Assembly: GCA_028717345.1 (NCBI GenBank)
Contig: JAQUNZ010000014.1
Location: 1-41,495 of the forward strand
Origin: Candidatus Methanoperedens sp.
GTDB taxonomy: Archaea; Halobacteriota; Methanosarcinia; Methanosarcinales; Methanoperedenaceae
Reading direction: 5' to 3'
DNA: 41,495 nucleotides
Shown: positions 33,230 through 41,432 of the stretch, piece after piece
How positions within the stretch are numbered: the first letter of the stretch is position 1
How the letters are laid out: the number at the start of each line of letters is the position of its first letter
Notes under the pieces: model-generated
The model's database searches: none
What the model was told of the DNA's origin: nothing
Seen by the model: only the letters and a program-made list of their open reading frames with translations
Translations under genes and position numbers: made by a program

Positions 33230-34120
33230 GTGAGCACTATTCCAAAAAAAATCAAAGTCGCAATACTTGGCAGCGGCAATATAGGGACAGACCTCCTTGT
33301 GAAGACATTGCGTTCCCCATTACTGGATTGCACCCTTTTCATTGGACGCAACTTAACATCACGGGGAATAGCCAAAGCTGTCAGCCTGGGGGTGAAAGTT
33401 TCCGACTTGAGTATTGATGCTATCGTAAGAAAACCAGACTGCTGCGATCTTGTTTTTGATGCAACATCAGCGCTCAGCCATGTAAAACATGTGCAAATTC
33501 TGGAAAAGCTTGGCAAGATCGTAATTGACCTGACACCATCTAATATCGGAAAAATGTGCATCCCAGCAGTTAATCTCAAGGAATGCCTGAATCATAGAAA
33601 TGTAAGCATGGTCACCTGCGGCGGGCAGGCATCTATACCTCTGGCTTATGTCATAGGACAGACGTATAATAATGTTGATTACATTGAAGTTGTTTCGTCC
33701 ATATCTTCCAGAAGCGCGGGACCGGCTACCCGTGTAAATCTTGATGAGTATATAGAAACTACGGAAAAAGGAATTAAGGATTTTTCCGGATGCAAAAGAG
33801 CTAAGACTATATTGAATCTGAATCCTGCCATTCCATATGTAGACATGCAAACTACGGTTTTTGTAAAAGTTGAAAGACCTGATGTTGAAAAGCTCAAACC
33901 TGCCATAGATAAAATGGTGAACAAAGTTCAACAATACGTCCCCGGATATCAGCTCATAGTGCCACCAACTATTGAAAACGATAGGATCGTGGTTATGGTC
34001 AAAGTTCGAGGACGTGGCGATTATTTGCCTCCGTATGCTGGTAATCTGGATATTATTAACTGCGCGGCTATAGCTATGGCTGAAGAGTACGCGAAATATT
34101 TATTGAAGAAGGGTGAATAG
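33230..34120 (+). CDS. mhpF: Acetaldehyde dehydrogenase (acylating), MhpF/DmpF type
   Basis: Oxidises acetaldehyde with CoA and NAD to acetyl-CoA. The 296 residues carry the NAD-binding VAILGSGNIGTDLLVK, the catalytic Cys130 in VTCGGQASIPLAYVI and the family block SARS-type VVSSISSRSAGPATRVNLDEYIETT in shortened form. NPAIPYVDMQTTVF is another block. Start GTG at 33230, 18 bases after the ThDP gene. Normally works as a complex with MhpE, the next gene, five bases on. The placement in a sugar locus is unusual. Confidence 0.92.
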   Translation: MSTIPKKIKVAILGSGNIGTDLLVKTLRSPLLDCTLFIGRNLTSRGIAKAVSLGVKVSDLSIDAIVRKPDCCDLVFDATSALSHVKHVQILEKLGKIVIDLTPSNIGKMCIPAVNLKECLNHRNVSMVTCGGQASIPLAYVIGQTYNNVDYIEVVSSISSRSAGPATRVNLDEYIETTEKGIKDFSGCKRAKTILNLNPAIPYVDMQTTVFVKVERPDVEKLKPAIDKMVNKVQQYVPGYQLIVPPTIENDRIVVMVKVRGRGDYLPPYAGNLDIINCAAIAMAEEYAKYLLKKGE

Positions 34121-34125
34121 GTATT

Positions 34126-35139
34126 ATGCCAAAAATATTGATCAGTGACTCTACACTCCGGGATGGCTCTCATGCAGTGGGTCATCAGTTAAATTCGCAT
34201 CAGGTAGCAGTTTATGCGGCAGCAGCAGAAGCGGCAGGCATTCCGATAGTCGAGGTCGGGCATGGAAATGGTCTTGGCGCTTCATCGCTGCAATTGGGAG
34301 AAAGCCTGATTTCCGATAATGAAATGCTAATAAGCGCAAGAAAGCATCTGACCAACTCAAAGCTGGGAATTCTTATAATCCCGGGCTTTGCCACGATAAA
34401 TAAGGACCTGAGTAGGGCAATTGAAGCAGGGGTCGATGTCGTGCGCGTGGCATCACACTGTACTGAGGCAGATATAACGGAAAGACACATAACTTATGCC
34501 CGCCAGAAAGGAAAAGAAGTCTATGGCGTCCTTATGATGAGTCATATGGCACCCAAAGAAATGCTGGTTGACGAAGCTCTCAAAATGGAGCTCTATGGCG
34601 CCGAGGGTGTTATTCTTATGGATTCTGCCGGGGCATATCTGCCCAGTGATGTCACTGAAAAAGTATCTGCTCTGGTTAATAAATTAAGAATTCCCATTGG
34701 TTTCCATGCCCACAACAATTTGGGTATGGCAGTCGCGAATTCCATCGCGGCAGTGGAAGCGGGGGCAACGATCCTGGATGGCACTGTGCGGGGATTTGGT
34801 GCGGGAGCAGGGAATGCGCAGCTTGAAGTGCTGGTAGCAGTTCTTGAAAAAATGGGATATTCGACAGGTATAGACTTATATAAGATCCTTGACGCTGCTG
34901 ATATTGCAGAAAAAGAAATGATAAAAGTCATTCCGAGTATTAAATCAGAGAGTATCGTGAGTGGTCTTTCCGGTGTTTTTTCCGGATTCCTTAAACCTGT
35001 GAACCGGATCGCTCAAAAATACGGTGTTGATCCAAGGGACATATTCTTTGAACTGGGCCGCAGACAGGTAGTTGCAGGTCAGGAGGATTTGATCATCGAG
35101 GTTGCACAGGAATTGTCCCATAGGCGTGATATAAAATGA
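34126..35139 (+). CDS. mhpE: 4-hydroxy-2-oxovalerate aldolase, MhpE/DmpG type
   Basis: Class II pyruvate aldolase that cleaves or forms 4-hydroxy-2-oxo acids, channelling acetaldehyde to MhpF. The 337 residues include DSTLRDGSHAVGHQ (Arg12, Asp13, His16) and the metal ligands in FHAHNNLGMAVAN (His194, His196). The C-terminal communication domain (VDPRDIFFELGRRQVVAGQEDLI) is complete, so pairing with MhpF is likely. It overlaps the next gene by four bases. Confidence 0.93.
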   Translation: MPKILISDSTLRDGSHAVGHQLNSHQVAVYAAAAEAAGIPIVEVGHGNGLGASSLQLGESLISDNEMLISARKHLTNSKLGILIIPGFATINKDLSRAIEAGVDVVRVASHCTEADITERHITYARQKGKEVYGVLMMSHMAPKEMLVDEALKMELYGAEGVILMDSAGAYLPSDVTEKVSALVNKLRIPIGFHAHNNLGMAVANSIAAVEAGATILDGTVRGFGAGAGNAQLEVLVAVLEKMGYSTGIDLYKILDAADIAEKEMIKVIPSIKSESIVSGLSGVFSGFLKPVNRIAQKYGVDPRDIFFELGRRQVVAGQEDLIIEVAQELSHRRDIK

Positions 35140-36200
35140 ACCATATATTAAAAAGTGTCCGGAAGGACTGTGACGAAGTAACTGCAAGCTCCATTCCCCT
35201 GCTTTATAAGTTAAAAGGTGAATGCATCTTTATCACAGGTGGTACCGGGTTCATGGGTACGTGGCTTGTCGAGATGGTTACATTTTTGAATGATGTATAT
35301 AGCTTTAATACCAGGCTAATTTTGTTATCCGACAGGGCTAATAACTTCAGCGCGAAGGCGTCTCATCTTGCAATGCGAAAAGATGTTGAACTGGTAGAGC
35401 GGGATGTCAGGAACTTGATCGAAATACCTGAGGTGGTTACATATATCATCCATGCAGCAGCCAATCCTGATAATCGCATGCATGCATCTGATCCGCTTAA
35501 GACCATGGATGTTATTTCAAGAGGTACGGATGCTGTGCTTAATGCGGCTGTCAGGCTGCCTGTCCTTAAAAAATTACTGAACATAAGTTCAGGATTGATT
35601 TACGGTCCTCAACCCCCGGATTTTGATTCAATAGCTGAAGATTATCGAGGCGGTTCTGATTGCGGTTCGGTCACTTCAGCTTATTCTGAAGCAAAACGAT
35701 TTGCAGAGACACTATGTGCTGCATATCGCAGTCAATATAAAATTGCCATAGTCACTGCTCGTCCGTTCGCTTTTATCGGTCCTTACCAACTCCTGGATAA
35801 ACCATGGGCGATAAATAATTTTATTCGCGACAGCTTGATGGGCGGACCTGTTCGTATTTTAGGTGATGGCCAGACTGTTAGATGCTACATGTATCCAAGC
35901 GATATGGCTTTCTGGCTTCTGCGCATACTGATAGACGGAACTCCGGGATTGGCTTATAATGTTGGGAGTCCGCATGGAGTGACATTGCAGCAGCTGGCTG
36001 AAAAAATAACCGGAAACTTTCCCATTAAGCCCAGGATTATTTCCCGCGTTGCAGGTGAAAGTGATTTATACAGATCAAAACTGGTTCCTGATGTAACCCT
36101 TGCCCAAAAAAGCCTGGGTCTAAATCTGACAGTAGATATTGATGAAGCTATCAGGCGTACCCTGCTCTGGCATAGAGAAAGCGGAATAAAAGGTATATGA
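35136..36200 (+). CDS. NAD-dependent epimerase/dehydratase (extended SDR)
   Basis: 354 residues. After a ~30-residue N-terminal extension comes the cofactor loop FITGGTGFMGTWLVEM. Catalytic elements are SSGLIYGPQP and SAYSEAKRFAETL (Tyr-x3-Lys). ARPFAFIGPY and the RCYMYPSDMAFWLL region are typical of sugar-nucleotide dehydratases/epimerases. Exact reaction unknown; a step on the branched or deoxy sugar is likely. ATGA overlaps on both ends. Confidence 0.85.
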   Translation: MNHILKSVRKDCDEVTASSIPLLYKLKGECIFITGGTGFMGTWLVEMVTFLNDVYSFNTRLILLSDRANNFSAKASHLAMRKDVELVERDVRNLIEIPEVVTYIIHAAANPDNRMHASDPLKTMDVISRGTDAVLNAAVRLPVLKKLLNISSGLIYGPQPPDFDSIAEDYRGGSDCGSVTSAYSEAKRFAETLCAAYRSQYKIAIVTARPFAFIGPYQLLDKPWAINNFIRDSLMGGPVRILGDGQTVRCYMYPSDMAFWLLRILIDGTPGLAYNVGSPHGVTLQQLAEKITGNFPIKPRIISRVAGESDLYRSKLVPDVTLAQKSLGLNLTVDIDEAIRRTLLWHRESGIKGI

Positions 36201-37135
36201 TGCGCAAGAAAATCGCTATCCTTGGCGCCACAGGGCATATTGCAAAGAGCTTGATATATGGGTTTTGTTTGACTGATAATTATGAGCTTTTACTGTTCGC
36301 CAGATCAAATGACAGGCTAAATGAATTCCTGCAGAGGATACACTGCAATAATAGGTTTTCATACAGAGCTTTTAGCGAATTTGAGCAAGAAAAATACGAC
36401 GTTGTTATAAATTGCATTGGGATTGGTGATCCGGGAAAGTTGAAAAATGCAGGGATTTCAATTTTCAGGCTGACAGAAACATATGACAACATGATATTGG
36501 ATTACATTGAAGACCAGAATGATGCTCTTTATATAAACTTTAGCAGCGGCGCAGCGTACGGAACATATTTTAGCATCCCTGCCGATGAATCATCCTGCGC
36601 TAAAATTTATATAAATAATCTCGCTTCGACTGATTATTATGGGATTGCCAAGCTAAATGCAGAAGCTAAGCATCGGTCATTGAATAATTTGAATATCATA
36701 GATCTAAGGATATTTGGATATTTTAGCAGATTTATAGATATTGGATCCCAGTATCTTTTGAGTGAGGCAATCTCTTGTATTCAAGACGGTAAAGTTCTTG
36801 AAACAGGACCGGGAAATATAATTCGAGATTATGTTCATCCGCAGGATTTCATGTCTCTTATTGAAAAATGTATCAATAAACGATCTATTAACGATGTATT
36901 CGATGTTTATAGTAAAAAACCTGTGACGAAATTTGAGATACTGGATTATTTTACCAGACAATACGGATTAAGATACATTGTTAAAGAAAATGCAAATATT
37001 TCAAATGCTACCGGTACTAAAGACAACTATTACTCTAATAATAAAAAAGCCGAAAAACTTTGTTATTTCCCCCGGTTTACCTCATTGGATAGTATTATTG
37101 ATGAAACAAAGTTAATTCTTTCGAATACAATTTAA
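36197..37135 (+). CDS. SDR-family sugar-nucleotide reductase/epimerase
   Basis: 312 residues with a divergent cofactor loop (IAILGATGHIAKSL) and YYGIAKLNAEAK (Tyr-x3-Lys). The C-terminal substrate region is RDYVHPQDFMSLIEKCI. It could be the reductase that finishes the pathway, as YerF does for yersiniose, but the reaction cannot be read from sequence. AAAGGTAT lies before tandem ATG codons (36197 and 36200). Confidence 0.78.
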   Translation: MMRKKIAILGATGHIAKSLIYGFCLTDNYELLLFARSNDRLNEFLQRIHCNNRFSYRAFSEFEQEKYDVVINCIGIGDPGKLKNAGISIFRLTETYDNMILDYIEDQNDALYINFSSGAAYGTYFSIPADESSCAKIYINNLASTDYYGIAKLNAEAKHRSLNNLNIIDLRIFGYFSRFIDIGSQYLLSEAISCIQDGKVLETGPGNIIRDYVHPQDFMSLIEKCINKRSINDVFDVYSKKPVTKFEILDYFTRQYGLRYIVKENANISNATGTKDNYYSNNKKAEKLCYFPRFTSLDSIIDETKLILSNTI

Positions 37136-37148
37136 AAGATGTCAAGAT

Positions 37149-38480
37149 ATGAAAACCAAAGAAGAACTCAAAAAGGAAATATTCAGTAAAGTCAAAGAGT
37201 ACTTTCTATTAGCTCATCAGCAGGAGCAATTCATACCAGGCAGATCAAAAGTAAATTACGCAGGTAGAGTTTACGATGAGAAAGAATTGATCAATCTCGT
37301 GGATTCTGCACTCGAATTCTGGCTGACATCAGGCAGATATGCAAAAGAATTTGAAAAAAACTTCTCTGATTTCCTGGGAGTAAAACATTGTATCCTTACG
37401 AACTCAGGCTCATCTGCAAACCTGCTTGCCATTACAGCATTAACTTCTCCCAAACTTGGAGATAAACGATTAAAACCCGGCGATGAAGTAATTACGACTG
37501 CTGCCTGCTTCCCAACCACAGTAGCGCCTATAATACAGAATAATCTGGTTCCGGTTTTTGTGGATGTAAGCATACCAACATATAATATCGAATGCTTGCA
37601 ACTTGAAAATGCGCTCAGCGAAAAAACCAGAGCAGTTTTTCTTGCACATACGCTGGGAAATCCTTTTGATATAGATACAGTAAAAAATTTTTGCAGTAAA
37701 AATGGACTCTGGCTTATTGAAGATAACTGTGATTCCCTTGGCTCAGAATATAAAGGCAAATACACAGGCACATTTGGAGATATAGCGACATATAGCTTTT
37801 ATCCTCCACACCATATGACCATGGGAGAAGGCGGAGCTTTAACGACAGATAACACTCTTTTGAAAGACATAATCTGTTCGTTCAGGGACTGGGGAAGAGA
37901 TTGCTGGTGTGATTCCGGACAGGATAATGCCTGTCGTAAACGGTTTTCATGGCAGCTTGGTCAACTGCCGAAAGGATATGATCATAAATATACATATTCT
38001 CATTTTGGGTATAATCTGAAAGTTACGGACATGCAAGCGGCTGTTGGATGCGCGCAGCTTGAAAAGTTGCCTGGTTTTATTGAAAAAAGGAGAAATAATT
38101 TCAAAGAATTGTTCAATGGGTTAAAGAAATATGAAGATCATTTGATATTGCCTGAAGCTACTTATGGGAGTGACCCTAGCTGGTTCGGATTCTTAATTAC
38201 TGTACGGGAAGAAAGCAGTTTTTCCAAGAATCAGATTGTTGAATATTTGGAATCAAAAGGTATTCAGACAAGGATGCTTTTTGCAGGAAATATTATAAAA
38301 CATCCCTGTTTTGATGAGATAAGAGGGGGTTATGGAAAATACAGGGTTATTGGAGGTATGGAAAATACGGATAACATTATGAAAAATAGTTTCTGGTTAG
38401 GAGTTTATCCTGGAATGGATTCTAAAAAATTGAATTACATGATCAATATGTTTGAAAATTTTTTCAATGATGTTCATTGA
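37149..38480 (+). CDS. rfbH: CDP-4-keto-6-deoxyglucose 3-dehydrase (E1, RfbH)
   Basis: PMP- and [2Fe-2S]-dependent removal of the C3 hydroxyl, giving 3,6-dideoxyhexoses. 443 residues of the DegT fold. The usual PLP lysine is replaced by His221 in YPPHHMTMGEGG, the hallmark of E1. The cluster cysteines Cys194, Cys252, Cys254 and Cys262 reproduce the E1 pattern C-X57-C-X-C-X7-C exactly. The partner reductase E3 is not in the window. Starts nine bases downstream of a TCAAGATATG stretch, 13 bases after the previous stop. Confidence 0.95.
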   Translation: MKTKEELKKEIFSKVKEYFLLAHQQEQFIPGRSKVNYAGRVYDEKELINLVDSALEFWLTSGRYAKEFEKNFSDFLGVKHCILTNSGSSANLLAITALTSPKLGDKRLKPGDEVITTAACFPTTVAPIIQNNLVPVFVDVSIPTYNIECLQLENALSEKTRAVFLAHTLGNPFDIDTVKNFCSKNGLWLIEDNCDSLGSEYKGKYTGTFGDIATYSFYPPHHMTMGEGGALTTDNTLLKDIICSFRDWGRDCWCDSGQDNACRKRFSWQLGQLPKGYDHKYTYSHFGYNLKVTDMQAAVGCAQLEKLPGFIEKRRNNFKELFNGLKKYEDHLILPEATYGSDPSWFGFLITVREESSFSKNQIVEYLESKGIQTRMLFAGNIIKHPCFDEIRGGYGKYRVIGGMENTDNIMKNSFWLGVYPGMDSKKLNYMINMFENFFNDVH

Positions 38481-38493
38481 ATTGAGAGCTATA

Positions 38494-38865
38494 ATGTTTG
38501 AAAAACAAATCTCCAGATTTATTTTTGTTGGGATTTTGAATACAATTGTGGGATATGGTGCTTATTTTATATTGCTATATTTAAATATATATTATATGTT
38601 GGCACTTCTGATTTCACATATAATTGGTGTTACCAATAGTTTTATTTGGAACAAAAAATGGACATTCCAATCAGAGGGAAATGCACGAAGAGAGGGAATA
38701 AAATTTTTTTCCGTTTATGGTATTATATTCATGATGAATCTATTTATTTTAACTTTTTTTGTAGAAGGATTGAAACTCACTCCGCAAATCGGCCAGGTAG
38801 TTGCATTAGGCATTTGTACAATGATCAGTTATTTTGGGCATAAATACTGGAGCTTTAGATTATGA
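38494..38865 (+). CDS. GtrA family membrane protein
   Basis: Four-helix membrane protein, 123 residues. Family members flip polyprenyl-phosphate-linked sugars or are needed for glycan transfer. QISRFIFVGILNTIVGYGAYF is the family start; FIWNKKWTFQSEG and the ending ISYFGHKYWSF are conserved blocks. I chose ATG 38494, after the rfbH stop; in-frame ATG codons at 38470 and 38452 overlap rfbH. ATGA overlap with the next gene. Confidence 0.9.
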   Translation: MFEKQISRFIFVGILNTIVGYGAYFILLYLNIYYMLALLISHIIGVTNSFIWNKKWTFQSEGNARREGIKFFSVYGIIFMMNLFILTFFVEGLKLTPQIGQVVALGICTMISYFGHKYWSFRL

Positions 38866-41279
38866 ATATTGTTGAAAATTTTCACACGCTATTGACGAGA
38901 TTCTATGAAAGAGCTATTCAATACAAAGAAATCTTAATTTTATTGCTTTTTACTTTAATATTTTTCTGGAAAATCATAATAAATAATGATCAGATGATAA
39001 GTCCGGCTTTTGATACCACAGGAATTCTTTCATTCTGGAGATGGCTATATTCAAGCACTATCCTTCAATATGGTGAACTTCCTCTCTGGAATCCATACAC
39101 CTTTAGCGGAACCACTTTTCTCAGCAATCCTCAAACATCCATGTTTTACCCGATAAATGCATTATTCATTCTTTTCCCCTCGAATCTGACATTTGGGTAT
39201 ATTTTTATGCTGGATGTTTTTTTGATGGGCGTATTTACTTATTTATTTGCAAGGACTATTGAATTAAGCAAATTCTCTTCTTTAATTTCAGCCATAGTTT
39301 TCATGTTCAGTGGAACCGTGACATCACGAATTTATGCCGGGCATCTGAATATCCTTGATGCGTTTGTCTGGTTTCCTTTAATTCTCTTATTTTATGAAAT
39401 GGCAATAAAGGAAAGGAAATTGGTGTATGGGATTCTGGCTGGATTTGCCCTTACACTCATGTTTTTCACAGGTCATACCCAGTTTATAGTTTATGGCCTG
39501 ATGGCTTCGGTCATGTATTTTATTTTCAGGTCATATGGAATAATCAAAAAAGAAAGAAATTCCAGGTGTATATTAAACTTAGCAGTAATCCTGTTTATAT
39601 CAATGGTTGTGTTATTTTCTTTGGTTGCAATCCAACTTTTGCCCACGCTAGAATTTTCAAATTATGCTGATCGAGCTGGAGGTATTAGCTTTAAAGAAGC
39701 CTCAACATTTTCTTTGACACCCCAGTATTTTATTGCGTTTATTATTCCTGAATTTTTTGGAAGCCCTATAAACAATACTTATTGGCACCATGGAAATCTA
39801 TGGGAAATATGTGGGTATGCTGGGGTATTGCCATTAATATTAGCGTTAATTGGGAGTATGTATAAAAAAAAGAATATTTATGTATCTATTTTTTTAATCC
39901 TGGTATTATTTACGTTGCTGTTCTCATTAGGGAAATACACCCCAATTTTTACTATATTTTATAACTATGTGCCGGGATTTAATCTATTCAGGGCACCAGG
40001 AAGATTTTTGTTTGTATATGTATTTTCCATTTCAATTTTAGCAGGTTTTGGAAGCAGTTTTTTAACTGAAGATATTTCCAGGAAGCAATTGGATGAATTT
40101 AGTAAATTTACAAAAAGTTTAATCTTGATTTCTATATTGTCAATCATATTACTACTTATTTCCTATTTTGCAAAATCTTTAATAATATCATTTGGACAAT
40201 CACTTATAGCTGAGAATTATTTAATATACTCTCAGCTGTATCAATATCCATTGTCTTATTGGTATGATTTTACTACAGTAGTTTATTCAACAATTTTACA
40301 AAGTGTAATTATCTTCATAATATTTTTAGTAACCAGCACATACATATTATATTTGAAGGCAAAAGGGAAAATCAACTTAAATCATTTCCAGTATATAGTT
40401 ATATTATTAATTTTGTTAGATCTTTTTGCTTTTGGTTGGAATTTTATTGATACAAAAAATCCAGATGATATTTTTAAACCTCCTGAATATATTAAAATAA
40501 TTAAAAGTGATGATACCCGCTACAGGGTATTGGGTCCATTGGCACAATCTATAGCAAGTAAATCAGATATTGAGCTGGTAAATGGATATGACTCATCTTA
40601 TTTGAGATTATATCAGGATTTTTTATGGTTATCTGACAATAAATCGATTTCTATTAATCCAAAATATGATTTGGTTATTGATATTCCCGATATCTCCGAT
40701 ATCCATAATCTAAATATTTTTCGTTTATTGAATGTGAAGTATATAATTTCAGAAAAAGAACCAAATACAATTGGATTCCATAAAATATACAGTCAAAATA
40801 ACCTTTCTATCTATGAAATTAATGAAACAATGCCGCGTGCATTTATCGTAAGGAATGCAAGGATAATACAGAATAAGAGTGAAATATTTAATGTGCTGCA
40901 AGATTATAATTTTAATATTACTGATGAAATCATTTTAGAACAAAATCCTGGCGTTCCAATTCATAATGCAGGAAAATTTGAAAATGTGAAAATAGCCAAA
41001 TACACTCCAAATCGAATAGATATGGAGATCAATATGACAAATCCTGGCTTTTTAGTTTTAAGTGAGATCTGGTACCCGGGATGGAAAGCTTATGACAATA
41101 ATCAAAAAAGTGAAGTTTATAAAACAGATTATGCACTTAGATCTATTTTTGTTGCAGAAGGTGAGCACCATATAAGTTTCGTATATGAACCAGAATCATA
41201 TTCGATTGGGAAAACGATTTCCATAATATCTTTCATTGTATGTATTTTTGTTATTATTATTCTATTGCAAAAACATTGA
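38862..41279 (+). CDS. YfhO-like multi-pass membrane protein (GT-C type)
   Basis: 805 residues, about a dozen helices in the first 540, then a large extracytoplasmic C-terminal domain and a final helix. The first loop has SPAFDTTGILSFWRWLY and LPLWNPYTFSGTTFLSNPQT, matching the YfhO family, relatives of GT-C glycosyltransferases that use lipid-linked donors on the outer membrane face. With GtrA and GtrB it completes a Gtr-like set for side-chain addition. The last coding gene of the sugar run. Confidence 0.82.
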   Translation: MNIVENFHTLLTRFYERAIQYKEILILLLFTLIFFWKIIINNDQMISPAFDTTGILSFWRWLYSSTILQYGELPLWNPYTFSGTTFLSNPQTSMFYPINALFILFPSNLTFGYIFMLDVFLMGVFTYLFARTIELSKFSSLISAIVFMFSGTVTSRIYAGHLNILDAFVWFPLILLFYEMAIKERKLVYGILAGFALTLMFFTGHTQFIVYGLMASVMYFIFRSYGIIKKERNSRCILNLAVILFISMVVLFSLVAIQLLPTLEFSNYADRAGGISFKEASTFSLTPQYFIAFIIPEFFGSPINNTYWHHGNLWEICGYAGVLPLILALIGSMYKKKNIYVSIFLILVLFTLLFSLGKYTPIFTIFYNYVPGFNLFRAPGRFLFVYVFSISILAGFGSSFLTEDISRKQLDEFSKFTKSLILISILSIILLLISYFAKSLIISFGQSLIAENYLIYSQLYQYPLSYWYDFTTVVYSTILQSVIIFIIFLVTSTYILYLKAKGKINLNHFQYIVILLILLDLFAFGWNFIDTKNPDDIFKPPEYIKIIKSDDTRYRVLGPLAQSIASKSDIELVNGYDSSYLRLYQDFLWLSDNKSISINPKYDLVIDIPDISDIHNLNIFRLLNVKYIISEKEPNTIGFHKIYSQNNLSIYEINETMPRAFIVRNARIIQNKSEIFNVLQDYNFNITDEIILEQNPGVPIHNAGKFENVKIAKYTPNRIDMEINMTNPGFLVLSEIWYPGWKAYDNNQKSEVYKTDYALRSIFVAEGEHHISFVYEPESYSIGKTISIISFIVCIFVIIILLQKH

Positions 41280-41432
41280 ATAAAAATTGCGGAGTTAAGG
41301 ATTAAAATACAAGCAGAAGAGATGCTTTATGGAATTGAACTGTTGTAACATTATTTTGGAATCGTTATACTAGTATAACGATTCCAAAATAACATAACAA
41401 TATTTATTAGTAAAGAGCGCTAATATAATAAT
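41280..41432. other. Intergenic tail of the glycan locus, IS edge
   Basis: AT-rich non-coding sequence after the YfhO-like gene, containing the 42 bp palindrome and TAATATAATAATA-type sequence before the partial transposase gene. No clear terminator hairpin follows the stop at 41279 other than the palindrome itself. Confidence 0.5.
41351..41392. repeat. Perfect 42 bp palindrome centred on CTAG
   Basis: Bases 41351-41371 are the exact reverse complement of 41372-41392 with no loop. The centre is ACTAGT, and the arm reads ATAACGATTCCAAAATAA from base 41375 on. The arms end in TTATTTT/AAAATAA. It starts 82 bases before the ATG of a transposase-like frame, which suggests two insertion-sequence ends meeting at a single TA. 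A terminator is the alternative. Confidence 0.85.

Noticed and set aside
37149-38480. Generic DegT/DnrJ aminotransferase
   Set aside because: The PLP lysine is replaced by His and the [2Fe-2S] cysteine spacing matches E1 exactly, so a 3-dehydrase is the better call.
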